This document shows positions 31,567-40,017 of a stretch of DNA of 64,000 bases, piece after piece. A program made the position numbers and the translations under genes. Source of the stretch: Actinomycetota bacterium (GTDB taxonomy: Bacteria > Actinomycetota > Thermoleophilia > Solirubrobacterales > 70-9). The first letter of the stretch is position 1, and the number at the start of each line of letters is the position of its first letter. The notes under the pieces were generated by a model. That model was not told the DNA's origin and did not search any database. It saw only the letters and a list, made by a program, of their open reading frames with translations. The stretch is from the NCBI GenBank assembly GCA_005885405.1, contig VAYN01000012.1, positions 202,555 to 266,554 of the forward strand, given 5' to 3'.

Positions 31567-32727
31567 TTGAACCGCATCTCTAGAAGCGTCAGCCGGCTTG
31601 TACTGATGGCCGCTGTGGCATTGCTCTTGACCGGATTGCTGGCCGGCAGCGCTGAGGCCAAGTTCGGCCCGGGACACCAGGTCAACGTGATGACCCGCAA
31701 CCTTTATCTGGGGGCAGACCTGACCCCGGCGATCGCCGCCAAAAACACCAACGAGTTCGTCCAGGCGAACGGGCAGATCTTGCGTGAAGTCACCGCCAAC
31801 AACTTCCCCGTGCGCGCCAAGGGGCTCGCCAAGGAGATCCTGCAGAAGAAGCCCGACCTCGTCGGCCTGCAGGAGGTGGCGATGTGGCGAACCGGGCCGC
31901 CGAGCCTGGAACCGCTGCTCAGCCCCGCCGGCCCGACCGCGGCCACGGTCCGCTACGACTACCTGAGCGAACTGCTCGACCGCCTCAACAAGGGCAAGAA
32001 GCGCTACCGCGTCGCTGTGGTCCAGCAGGAGTTCGACTTCGAGGCCCCGGGCGACGAGAACGGCGTCCCCGGTGACGGGCCGAACGGGTTCATCAAGGAC
32101 GCCGAGATCAACGGTCGCCTGACGATGCGCGACGTCATCCTCGTCCGACTCGGCTCCGGCGTCGTCACCAGCCATCCGCAGAAGGGCAACTTCGCCAACA
32201 TGCTGACCGTCCAGCTCTCCGGCGTTGAAGTGAAAGTGCTCCGCGGTTGGACCGCGATCGACGCCAAGGTCCGCGGCAGCCAGAAGCTCCGCTTCGTCAA
32301 CACCCACCTCGAGGCGTTCGACGACGCCAACCAGGTGCCGAGCATTCGTGCCCTGCAGGCGGGTGAGCTGGTCGCCAAAGGTGGGCCGGCGACGACCAGC
32401 CTGCCGGTGATCCTGGTCGGCGACCTCAACTCGGACGGCAGCACTGTCGAGGGCGGCGACCGCCAGGCCTACCAGGCTCTGGTCAAAGCCGGGATGCGGG
32501 AGCGCAGCACTGCGAAACCGCCGAGCTGCTGCATCAAGTCGAGCCTGCTGGCGGTCGATGGCGGCGGCAGCATCGCCGACTTCGACCACCACATCGACCA
32601 CGTGATGACCCGCGATCCGAAGAAGGTGAAGCTGATCTCTTCGGCAGTCACCGGGCGCGAGCCGGTCAACGGCTTCTGGGACTCAGACCACGCGGGGGTC
32701 TTCAGCTCCCTCTGGTTGCTGCGGTAG
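31567..32727 (+). CDS. Exported endonuclease/exonuclease/phosphatase-fold protein
   Basis: 386 residues from TTG 31567, preceded by GAGGAGGAA at ideal spacing; the longer frame upstream lacks a better start. Signal peptide with hydrophobic core (LVLMAAVALLLTGLLAGSAEA). Mature domain of the EEP (DNase I/sphingomyelinase-like) superfamily: VMTRNLYLGAD, PDLVGLQEV, GDLNSDGST and DHHIDHV, and SDHAGVF for the catalytic His. The substrate may be a phosphoester in nucleic acid or lipid outside the cell; it cannot be specified. Confidence 0.85.
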   Translation: MNRISRSVSRLVLMAAVALLLTGLLAGSAEAKFGPGHQVNVMTRNLYLGADLTPAIAAKNTNEFVQANGQILREVTANNFPVRAKGLAKEILQKKPDLVGLQEVAMWRTGPPSLEPLLSPAGPTAATVRYDYLSELLDRLNKGKKRYRVAVVQQEFDFEAPGDENGVPGDGPNGFIKDAEINGRLTMRDVILVRLGSGVVTSHPQKGNFANMLTVQLSGVEVKVLRGWTAIDAKVRGSQKLRFVNTHLEAFDDANQVPSIRALQAGELVAKGGPATTSLPVILVGDLNSDGSTVEGGDRQAYQALVKAGMRERSTAKPPSCCIKSSLLAVDGGGSIADFDHHIDHVMTRDPKKVKLISSAVTGREPVNGFWDSDHAGVFSSLWLLR

Positions 32728-32775
32728 GGGCCAGTCAGAGCGCGAGGGGCGGGCGCGAGACCCGTCCCTCGTTCC

Positions 32776-33186
32776 TCATCCCTCGCCGGCGGTGCGGGCG
32801 ACGAATTCGGAGACCTGCTGCGCCTGCTCTTCGTTGAGGATGCCGCCCGGCATCCGCCCCGGCGTGGTCGAGCTGTCGACGCCATTTTCGATCGCGTTGA
32901 GGACGCGGGCTTCGGTCGATTTGACCGTGCTCTCTTTTTCGGCGGGGCCGGAGGGGGCGAGCAGTTCGTCGAGGTTGGGCGCGTAGTTGCCGTCGGTGCC
33001 GGCGCTGTAGAGGGCGTGGCAGGTGCCGCAGTTGACGACGAAGAGCGACTGGGCGTTCTCGAGGCTGGCGGGCACCTTCGTCTCGCCCTCTTCGCCGTCG
33101 CCCTTGGCGCGGAAGGCGGCGAAGGGGATGACGACTGCGAGGACGAGGACCAGGACCCCGAACCAGATGAAGGTGCGCTTGCTCAT
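32776..33186 (-). CDS. Membrane-anchored c-type cytochrome
   Basis: 136 residues. N-terminal membrane anchor (WFGVLVLVLAVVIPFAAF), linker, then a single class I cytochrome c domain with haem motif CGTCH (~52-56) and candidate axial Met in GRMPGGIL. An electron carrier on the outer face of the membrane, probably serving an oxidase or quinol oxidoreductase; no partner is encoded nearby. Confidence 0.88.
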   Translation of the reverse strand: MSKRTFIWFGVLVLVLAVVIPFAAFRAKGDGEEGETKVPASLENAQSLFVVNCGTCHALYSAGTDGNYAPNLDELLAPSGPAEKESTVKSTEARVLNAIENGVDSSTTPGRMPGGILNEEQAQQVSEFVARTAGEG

Positions 33187-33210
33187 ACGGCGGCGCGCAT
33201 ACTACTGGCG

Positions 33211-33912
33211 CTAGCCGCTGGGCTGCTGCTTCGGGAGCGCTGCCCGGTTCTCGCGGTACCAGGGGCACATCCGCCGTAGCGCGCACTCGCCGCAGCGCGG
33301 TTTCGGCCGGCAGACGGCGCGGCCGTGCCGGATCAGGTTGACGTGGAACTCGTGGGCGTCCTCCGGCGGCACTATCGCCAGCATCTCGTCGTGGGCCTTC
33401 TCGAAAGAGGCCTTGGCCGGGAAGAGGCCGAGGCGGCCGCCGACCCGGTGGACGTGGACGTCGACCGGGATCTCCGGGATCCCCCAGGTGAAGATGAGGA
33501 CGCAGGCGGCGGTTTTGCGCCCGACTCCAGGGAGGTCGAGGAGGAACTCGAGCGACTCCTCTCGGGGCGCCTCCTCGGTCCAGTCGAGATCGGGCGGGTC
33601 GCCGAGGCGCTCGAGGATCGCCTGGATCCGCGGCGCCTTCTGCTTGGCGAGGCCGCCGGGCCGGATCGCCTCCTCGAGCTCGTCGATGGGCGCGTCCCGC
33701 ACTTCCTCCCAGCTTGGGTATTGCTCCAGCAGGCGCGCGTAGGCGACGTCGCGGTTGCGGTCGTTGGTGTGCTGGGAGAGGACGGTCTTGACCAGCTCGC
33801 CAACCGGGTCCCCGTGAGGTTCCTCAGGCGGCACCCCGTACATCTCCCGCAGTCGGTCCCGGATTGCCCGCACCCGTCGCCTCTCCGGCCGTTTCCACGC
33901 CACGGCGCGCAC
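33211..33912 (-). CDS. nth: Endonuclease III-like DNA glycosylase
   Basis: 233 residues. HhH-GPD superfamily base-excision enzyme: helix-hairpin-helix LPGVGRKTA with the catalytic Lys, PVDVHVHRVGGRL with the catalytic Asp, and a C-terminal iron-sulfur loop CRPKPRCGECALRRMC. The Cys spacing is C-x5-C-x2-C-x5-C rather than the classical C-x6-C-x2-C-x5-C. Probably removes oxidised pyrimidines, though the family includes relatives with other substrates. Confidence 0.88.
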   Translation of the reverse strand: MRAVAWKRPERRRVRAIRDRLREMYGVPPEEPHGDPVGELVKTVLSQHTNDRNRDVAYARLLEQYPSWEEVRDAPIDELEEAIRPGGLAKQKAPRIQAILERLGDPPDLDWTEEAPREESLEFLLDLPGVGRKTAACVLIFTWGIPEIPVDVHVHRVGGRLGLFPAKASFEKAHDEMLAIVPPEDAHEFHVNLIRHGRAVCRPKPRCGECALRRMCPWYRENRAALPKQQPSG

Positions 33913-33952
33913 CCTATTGAGCCGTTAACGCCGGAGCTACAATTGGTCGTTC

Positions 33953-34741
33953 GTGTCTGCTGCGTTTGCCGCCATATCGGCCCGCCTGCCCAAGGGTTGG
34001 GGAGACCTCGGGCGCCAGGTCGCGATCCTCGTCTCGGTTGACCTCGCGTACACCTTCGTGCGCGGAATCGCCGACGGCGAGAGGGCGATCGCGATCACCC
34101 ACGGCCAGCAGGTGATCGACCTCGAGCGCTCCACCCACACCTTCTTTGAGCCCAGCCTGCAGGCGTTCTTCCTGCCCGCGCAGGGCGTCATCGACTTCGC
34201 CAACCAGGTCTACCTCAATGCCCAGTTCTCGATCGCGCTCGGGTTCCTGGTCTGGCTCTACCTCTTCCACAACCAGTCCTACTACTTCGTGCGCAACATG
34301 TTCGTCGTCTCGATGGGGCTGGCGCTGGTCGGCTACGCGCTTTACCCGACCGCGCCCCCGCGGATGTACCCCGAGTACGGCTTCGTCGACACGCTCAATG
34401 CTTTCGCCGGGGTTAACCACGACTCGGCCCTCGCCAAGAGCTTCATCAACCCCTACGCCGCGGTGCCGAGCATGCACTGCGCCTTCGCGATGATGATCGG
34501 CTGCAGCGGCGTGATGGTCTGCCGCCACTGGTGGTCGAAAGCCTGGTGGGCGTTCTGGCCGCTATTGGTCTCCTGGGTCACGATCGTCACCGCTAACCAC
34601 TATTGGGTCGACGCCGCGCTCGGCTGGATGGTGGCGCTCTGCGCCGCCCTCGTCGCCCAGCGCCTTGCCCAGGCCCGGCCGGAAGCCTGGGCTTTTCGCG
34701 CTAGCGCCCGCACCCCGGCCCCGCGCGAGGCCGAGGCGTAA
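33953..34741 (+). CDS. PAP2_3/AUR1-like membrane phosphotransferase or phosphatase
   Basis: 262 residues, GTG start. Several membrane helices (LVSVDLAYTFVRG, FSIALGFLVWLYLF, MFVVSMGLALVGYALY, WAFWPLLVSWVTIVTA). Catalytic motifs of the PAP2 superfamily are in the AUR1/IPT1-like form: PSMHCAFAMM with the first His and TANHYWVDAALGW with the second His. Members of this group act on phosphoinositol or prenyl/lipid phosphates. It stands directly upstream of a CDP-alcohol transferase and Ino1, which supports a role in inositol lipid synthesis (inference). Confidence 0.85.
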   Translation: MSAAFAAISARLPKGWGDLGRQVAILVSVDLAYTFVRGIADGERAIAITHGQQVIDLERSTHTFFEPSLQAFFLPAQGVIDFANQVYLNAQFSIALGFLVWLYLFHNQSYYFVRNMFVVSMGLALVGYALYPTAPPRMYPEYGFVDTLNAFAGVNHDSALAKSFINPYAAVPSMHCAFAMMIGCSGVMVCRHWWSKAWWAFWPLLVSWVTIVTANHYWVDAALGWMVALCAALVAQRLAQARPEAWAFRASARTPAPREAEA

Positions 34742-34756
34742 TAGCCTCACGCGGTA

Positions 34757-35434
34757 ATGGGACCCTCGGCGCCGCCCCGGCGCAGCAGTCGCGGTAACGG
34801 CCGCAACGGGCAGGAGCTGCGTGCGATCGCGCGCGATCGGCTGATCGAGTCCCGTCTCACCCCGAACGCGATCTCGCTGATGGGCCTGGTCGGCAACCTC
34901 GTCGCCGCTGCCCTCGTCACCCAGCACCTCTTCTTCCTCGCCGGCGTCGCCTTCGTGATCGGCTCGGTGATGGACACGCTCGACGGCCGCTACTCGCGGA
35001 TGTCGGGCAAGGGGACGCTCTTCGGCGCCTTCCTCGACTCGACCCTGGACCGGATCGAGGAGGGGATCGTCCTCGCCGCCGTCGCCGGCTACTTCGCCGC
35101 CCAGGGCGACGACTTCGCGGCGGCGATGTGCGTGGTCGCCGTGCTCTTCTCGCTGATGGTCTCCTACACCCGCGCCCGGGCCGAGGCGCTGGGGGTCGAA
35201 TGCAAGGTCGGCTTGGCCACGAGGCCGGTCCGCGTGGTGATACTTTCGATCGGCCTGATCTTCGCCAAGGGCGCCGGCATCGGAGATTTCGAACTGCTGG
35301 CCCCGGCGGTCTACGCAATCGCCGCCTTGACGATATTCACGACGTTCCAGCGGGTATGGCATGTGAGAAACGAGCTTTCCGGCGAGGCTTCCGGCGTCAA
35401 AGACGACGACGGCGGCGGCGCTGGGGACGTGTAA
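34757..35434 (+). CDS. CDP-alcohol phosphatidyltransferase (probable phosphatidylinositol-phosphate synthase)
   Basis: 225 residues. Signature D-x2-DG-x2-(A)R-x8-G-x3-D-x3-D is seen as DTLDGRYSR...GAFLDSTLDR, with Ser in place of the usual Ala before Arg. Multiple membrane helices. The enzyme transfers a CDP-diacylglycerol phosphatidyl group to an alcohol; given ino1 61 bases downstream, inositol-1-phosphate is the best guess. The cytoplasmic N-terminus is basic. Confidence 0.88.
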   Translation: MGPSAPPRRSSRGNGRNGQELRAIARDRLIESRLTPNAISLMGLVGNLVAAALVTQHLFFLAGVAFVIGSVMDTLDGRYSRMSGKGTLFGAFLDSTLDRIEEGIVLAAVAGYFAAQGDDFAAAMCVVAVLFSLMVSYTRARAEALGVECKVGLATRPVRVVILSIGLIFAKGAGIGDFELLAPAVYAIAALTIFTTFQRVWHVRNELSGEASGVKDDDGGGAGDV

Positions 35435-35494
35435 CCAGCGAAGCCGCCCGGTGTCTTCAGCCACCCAGCGCAATCCAGGAGGACTTCCGAATCA

Positions 35495-36679
35495 ATGAGT
35501 GAGACCAACGGAGCCAACGGCAACGGCCACACGAACGGCGCCGGCCGCCAGGACGAGAAGGTCCGGGTCGCGATCGTCGGCGTCGGCAACTGCGCCAACA
35601 GCTTCATCCAGGGCATCCAGTACTACAAGGACGCCGATCCGGCCGACGAAGTGCCGGGCTTGATGCACGTCGAACTGGGCGGCTACCACGTCCGCGACGT
35701 CGAGTTCGTCGCCGCCTTCGACATCGACCAGGAGAAGGTCGGCAAAGACCTCTCCGAGGCGATCTGGTCGGGACAGAACGACACGATCAAGTTTGCCGAC
35801 GTCCCCAACCTCGGCGTCGAGGTCCATCGCGGCATGACCCACGACGGGCTCGGCAAGTACCTGAAAGAGAAGATCACCAAGGCGCCGGGCGAAACCGCTG
35901 ACGTCGTCGGGATCCTCAAGGAGACGAAGGCCGACGTGCTGGTCTGTTACCTGCCGGTCGGCTCCGAGGAGGCGACCAAGTGGTACGTCGAGCAGGCGCT
36001 CAAGGCCGGCGTCGGCTTCGTCAATTGCCTGCCTGTCTTCATCGCCCGCGAGGACTATTGGGACAAGCGCTTCCAGGAGGCCGGGCTGCCGATCATCGGC
36101 GACGACATCAAGAGCCAGGTCGGGGCGACGATCGTCCACCGCTCCCTCGCCCGCCTCTTCCACGACCGCGGTGTGCGGCTGGAGCGGACCTCCCAGCTCA
36201 ACGTCGGCGGCAACATGGACTTCTACAACATGCTCGAGCGCGAGCGGCTGGACTCGAAGAAGATCTCCAAGACCAACGCCGTCACCTCGATCATGGGGCA
36301 CGACCTGCCCCCGGACCAGGTCCATGTCGGCCCGTCTGACTACGTGCCGTGGCTGACCGACCGCAAGTGGGCGCACATCCGCCTCGAGGGCAAAGCCTTC
36401 GGCGACGTGCCGCTGACCGCCGAGTTGAAGCTCGAGGTCTGGGACTCGCCGAACTCCGCCGGCGTCGTCATCGACGCGGTGCGGCTGATCAAGCTGGCGC
36501 TCAACAACGGCGTCGCCGGTCAGCTCGACGGGCCCTCCAGCTACCTGATGAAGAGCCCGCATACGCAGCGTCCCGACGACGAGGCGCGTGAACAGACCGA
36601 GCAGTTCATCGCCGAGAACCAGCGAGGGAAGAGCCTTCCCGGTCAGCCGGCCGAGACCTCCGGCGCGGCCTCGGCTTAG
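35495..36679 (+). CDS. ino1: Inositol-3-phosphate synthase
   Basis: 394 residues, with AGGAGG at the ribosome-binding position. NAD-dependent isomerisation/cyclisation of glucose-6-phosphate to myo-inositol-3-phosphate. Rossmann motif VGVGNCANS (~29-37), then [33 protein letters not shown] and the active-site [12 protein letters not shown] stretch. The short actinobacterial/archaeal form. A low-complexity N-terminus ([14 protein letters not shown]) precedes the fold. It feeds the phosphatidylinositol branch with its upstream neighbours. Confidence 0.95.
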   Translation: MSETNGANGNGHTNGAGRQDEKVRVAIVGVGNCANSFIQGIQYYKDADPADEVPGLMHVELGGYHVRDVEFVAAFDIDQEKVGKDLSEAIWSGQNDTIKFADVPNLGVEVHRGMTHDGLGKYLKEKITKAPGETADVVGILKETKADVLVCYLPVGSEEATKWYVEQALKAGVGFVNCLPVFIAREDYWDKRFQEAGLPIIGDDIKSQVGATIVHRSLARLFHDRGVRLERTSQLNVGGNMDFYNMLERERLDSKKISKTNAVTSIMGHDLPPDQVHVGPSDYVPWLTDRKWAHIRLEGKAFGDVPLTAELKLEVWDSPNSAGVVIDAVRLIKLALNNGVAGQLDGPSSYLMKSPHTQRPDDEAREQTEQFIAENQRGKSLPGQPAETSGAASA

Positions 36680-36706
36680 CGCCCTCTGCGACCAGCGTTT
36701 TTCGCT

Positions 36707-36755
36707 GAGACCGCAAACGGAGTCGAATATCGGCTTCGTTTGCGGTCTCGCGTTT
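36707..36755 (+). terminator. Rho-independent terminator after ino1
   Basis: GAGACCGCAAACG (36707-36719) and CGTTTGCGGTCTC (36737-36749) form a perfect 13-bp stem with a 17-base loop, followed by GCGTTTTC. It ends the inositol gene group before the GTG start at 36778. Confidence 0.85.
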
Positions 36756-36777
36756 TCTGGACTCTTATCCTGACCCC

Positions 36778-38022
36778 GTGACCGCCGCGCCGCTCAACCC
36801 GGCGGCAGATTTCGCCCTGGCCGTCTCGGCTGAGTTCGAGCGCCGCGGGCACGATGTGCTGCGGATCTCGACCGGGGACCCGGTCAAACGGTTGCTGAAA
36901 TCGCGGCCGCTGGACATCGTCCACGTCCACGACCCGTTTGCGCCGAGCGCGCCCTCGGCGGCGCTGCGCCACTCCTTCAACCTCAACGTCGCCACCTTTC
37001 ACGACCCGCGGGAGCGGGTGCTGGCGACGCAGGTGGCGCGGCCGCTGGTCGAGATCTTCTTCGGTCGGATCGACGCGCGGACGGTGACGCGGCCGCAGAC
37101 GGCCGAGCTGCTGGAGCGCTTCTTCCCGGCCGGGTACGAGCTGCTGGACGGTGCCGCCGAGGCGGACTGGACCCGGGTCGCCGACCGGCTGGAAGTGATC
37201 TACCGGCGGCTGCTGGCGCGGCGGCACGAGCCCGGGGGCGACCCCGAGGTGCGCGAGCGGATCTCGAAGCGGCCGCTGATCGAGGTCGACTTACATATGC
37301 ACACCGACCACTCGGGCGACTGCGCGACGCCCGTCGACGTTCTCATCAACACCGCCCGCGACCGCAACCTGGGGGCGATCGCGATCACCGACCACAACGA
37401 GGTCTCCGGGGCCTTGGAGGCGCGCAAGCTGGCCGAAGAGCTGGGGGACATCAAGGTGATCGTCGCCGAGGAGGTGAAGACCGCGGAGCAGGGCGAGGTG
37501 ATCGGCCTCTTCCTCGAGGAGAAGATCCCGAAGGGGCTGACGATGGCGGAGACGATCCGCGAGATCCGCGCCCAAGGCGGGCTTGTCTATGTGCCTCATC
37601 CGTTCGACCGCTTCCACTCGGTGCCCGACTATGAGCACCTGCTGGACATGGTCGAGGAGATCGACCTGCTCGAGGTCTTCAACCCGCGGGTCGCGGTGAC
37701 CGCGTTCAACGTGGAGGCGGTGCGCTTCGCCGCCAAGTACCGGATCGTCCCGGCGGCCGGCTCCGACAGCCACGTCGCCCAGGGGCTCGGCAGCGTCCGG
37801 CAGCGGATCCACGACTTTGATGGGCCGGCGGAGTTCCTCGAGGCGATGCGGGACGCCGACATCACCCGCAAGCACAAGAACCTGGTCTACGTGCAGACGC
37901 TGAAGTTCCTGCAGACGACGGGCCGGCCGAAGGCGCCGAAACGGCGGGTGCCGAACGCGAAGCCGGTGCGGGGCGGGCGGCCGCGGCGGCGCAAAGAAGG
38001 CCGGCGGGCGAGCAAGTCCTGA
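36778..38022 (+). CDS. Fusion of a degenerate GT4-like N-domain with a PHP-family phosphoesterase
   Basis: 414 residues, GTG start. Residues ~1-130 look like the N-terminal half of a GT-B glycosyltransferase (FERRGHDVLRIST, DIVHVHDPFAPS) without the first strand and without the C-terminal nucleotide-sugar domain. Residues ~168-365 are a PHP metal-dependent phosphoesterase: VDLHMHTDHSGDCATP, AIAITDHNEVSG, VYVPHPFDRFHS and AAGSDSHVAQGLG give the metal-binding His/Asp set. The C-terminus is a basic tail (RRRKEGRR). Function unknown; possibly linked to inositol or glycolipid phosphates by position (weak). Confidence 0.82.
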   Translation: MTAAPLNPAADFALAVSAEFERRGHDVLRISTGDPVKRLLKSRPLDIVHVHDPFAPSAPSAALRHSFNLNVATFHDPRERVLATQVARPLVEIFFGRIDARTVTRPQTAELLERFFPAGYELLDGAAEADWTRVADRLEVIYRRLLARRHEPGGDPEVRERISKRPLIEVDLHMHTDHSGDCATPVDVLINTARDRNLGAIAITDHNEVSGALEARKLAEELGDIKVIVAEEVKTAEQGEVIGLFLEEKIPKGLTMAETIREIRAQGGLVYVPHPFDRFHSVPDYEHLLDMVEEIDLLEVFNPRVAVTAFNVEAVRFAAKYRIVPAAGSDSHVAQGLGSVRQRIHDFDGPAEFLEAMRDADITRKHKNLVYVQTLKFLQTTGRPKAPKRRVPNAKPVRGGRPRRRKEGRRASKS

Positions 38023-38631
38023 TGCAGACGGACCGCCGCAAAGGAGCCGCGCCGGTCCCGTCAAACAACGCCCCGATGCGAGGCATCGACGACGAGATCC
38101 GCGAGAAGTACCTGGAGCGGGCGATCCGCGAGCTCAACCAGATGAGCCGCGAAGTGCAGGAGTGCCCGCACTGCCCGCGCGGCAAGCTGATGCCGGTGCT
38201 CGGCTCCGGCCATCCGCAGGCCGATCGCCTTCTACGGCCGCTCCGGCAACGCGCTGATGAAAAGCTTCAAGCGGCTGGGGATCGACCCCCTCGTCGTCTA
38301 CGGCACCCTCTGCGTCAAGTGCCCGATCCCCGAGCCCGACCTGGCGGCGGGGGAGTGCGTCGGCCGCCTCGTCGAGGAGCTGGCGATCGTGCAGCCGAAG
38401 ATCGTCGTCGTCATGGGCGAGCCGGCCCTCCGCATCCTCAACGGCCTCAGCGTCCCCATCTCCCGCCCGATCGAGGACCGCGAGGGCGAGATCCAGCCCT
38501 TCACCCCGACGATCGACGCCCTCTACGTCCCGGACATCGACGAGTCCCTCGACGAAGAGGGAGCGAAGCAACGCTTCTGGCGAGCGTTCAAGACGCTCGG
38601 CGAGTGGTACGACGACCTGCCGCCTTACTGA
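38022..38631 (+). pseudogene. Uracil-DNA glycosylase-superfamily gene with internal deletion and frameshift
   Basis: The first frame gives an N-terminal region with an iron-sulfur-type Cys pair (CPHCPRGKLMPVLGSGHPQAD). At about 38225 the frame fails and homology continues in another frame as IAFYGRSGNALMKSFKRLG, TLCVKCPIPEPD, VVVMGEPALRILNG, to the stop at 38631. In the family the gap holds the motif with the catalytic acidic residue (GxAPGxxE-type), so about 16 codons including active-site residues are missing. Either a true inactivating deletion or an assembly error. The start overlaps the stop of the PHP gene. Confidence 0.75.
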
Positions 38632-38637
38632 GTCGTT

Positions 38638-39576
38638 TCAACGCCCCGGAATTGCGACGGCGGTCGTCCGCACGCGTCGCTGGTTGTCGAAGCTGCCGAC
38701 GGTCGGGGTGAGGATGAAGCGGACCGCCTTGCAGCGGGGATCGGGGACAGCCACCATTTCCAGCGCGTTGGGGGGACCGCCTAATGCGATCGCGTTCAAG
38801 TGCGAGGTTCCGCATCTGCGACCGAGGCTGCCCGCCAGGGTTTCCCGACCGTTCCTCGACAGTCGCACGAAGCCACCGCTCGGCCGCATCGGCACCGCCT
38901 CGCCGATCGGCTCGGACCCATCCTGATTGGTAGCCCACGAGAAGAGGCCGATACCGGTGGCGACGAGGAGACCGCCGACGAAGACGGCGACGGTCGCGAT
39001 CACCATCCGACGCTTGACCTTCTCCGTTAGAGCCAGGCTGAGTAGTTCACCCGAGATTCCGCCGATTCGCTCCCGCTTCGTTTCAGCGACCTCGAGATCC
39101 TTTTGGAGTTGCTGGGCCGACGCGGTTTTTCTTTTCGATTCGAGGTCGACTCTCGCTTTGGCCACGGCCGCGATCGCCGCGTTCCTCACCTCCGCGAACT
39201 CCTCGATCGTCTTGGCGGCGCCGTCGAGGATGCCGTCATCCTCGGCGACGAGCCTTCCAATCAGCGATTTCTTCTCCTTCTCGGCCAGCTTCGTCAGCGT
39301 GATCCGGGTCGGTAGCAGGACGACCACCGTGAACCCCAGGGCAATGGCGGCGCCGATCAACCCCACCGCGAACCCGAGTATCGCCACCCCAAGGTCCGTC
39401 CCGTCTTCGCCGATGCTCGAGAGCTGGGTGCCGGTGAGGAGAACGCCACCGATGGCACCGAAGACGAGGATCAGCCACTTCGCGACGTCTCTGATCCGGT
39501 TGGCGACTTCGCGGTTGGCGGCGATGTTCGCTGCGGCGCGGTCCGCCGGCTGGTCCTGTGCCCTTTTCTCTCCCAC
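38638..39576 (-). CDS. Membrane protein of unknown function
   Basis: 312 residues. Two N-terminal membrane helices (WLILVFGAIGGVLLTG, ILGFAVGLIGAAIALGFTVVVLL), a ~100-residue charged helical cytoplasmic region with coiled-coil character (LAEKEKKSLIGRLVAED ... LQKDLEVAETKRERI), a third helix (MVIATVAVFVGGLLVATGIGLF) and a C-terminal ~90-residue outer domain with Cys pairs (RRCGTSH, DPRCKAV). No family recognised. Confidence 0.7.
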   Translation of the reverse strand: MGEKRAQDQPADRAAANIAANREVANRIRDVAKWLILVFGAIGGVLLTGTQLSSIGEDGTDLGVAILGFAVGLIGAAIALGFTVVVLLPTRITLTKLAEKEKKSLIGRLVAEDDGILDGAAKTIEEFAEVRNAAIAAVAKARVDLESKRKTASAQQLQKDLEVAETKRERIGGISGELLSLALTEKVKRRMVIATVAVFVGGLLVATGIGLFSWATNQDGSEPIGEAVPMRPSGGFVRLSRNGRETLAGSLGRRCGTSHLNAIALGGPPNALEMVAVPDPRCKAVRFILTPTVGSFDNQRRVRTTAVAIPGR

Positions 39577-39695
39577 CCGACGCCTCCCCGAGGTTGCGCG
39601 AGCCTACCAATCGCTCATCCCAGGTTAATTACTCGGGACGATCCAAGTGCTTGGGGGGAGGCGTCGGGCCCCGTGAACAGACCTTTCGCTCGACG

Positions 39696-39984
39696 CTAAT
39701 TGTGTGGAGGCCCGCCTTTGCGGGGCGTGTCGCTGGGATCGCCGGCGTCTTTGGCGGGGTGCATTTCGCCCTCGGGCTTCGCCTCATGCTCTTTCCTGTG
39801 GCCGGACCCTTTCCCCGCGCCCGGCTCTTTCAGCGCCTGCGCGGCGGCTTTTGCCTTGTCGGTGAGGCTGCCGTCGCCTTTGGCGACCTTTTTCAGCTCC
39901 TCGGCGTCGGCTTTGAGGCTGTCAACACCGCCCCCTTTTGTCGATCGCGTCTTTCGCTTTGTCGGCGAGTTTCTTGAAGTCCAT
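39696..39984 (-). pseudogene. Small Lys/Ala-rich helical protein, frameshifted in a C5/G5 run
   Basis: On the - strand ATG 39984 reads MDFKKLADKAKDAIDKRG. In the adjacent frame it continues GGVDSLKADAEELKKVAKGDGSLTDKAKAAAQALKEPGAGKG and ends at 39696 after a hydrophilic tail (EGEMHPAKDAGDPSDTP). The two halves join at the C5 run 39931-39935 (G5 on the coding strand): removing one base restores a ~95-residue protein. The pattern resembles small actinobacterial antitoxin-like (Rv0909/MT0933-type) or CsbD-like helical proteins. A one-base sequencing or slippage error is plausible. Confidence 0.65.
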
Positions 39985-40017
39985 GGTCTGCCTTTACCCG
40001 CTGGAGCGGGTCCGAAC

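Noticed and set aside
39696-39984. Toxin-antitoxin pair
   Set aside because: The small helical protein resembles some antitoxin-like families, but no adjacent toxin-like gene is present.
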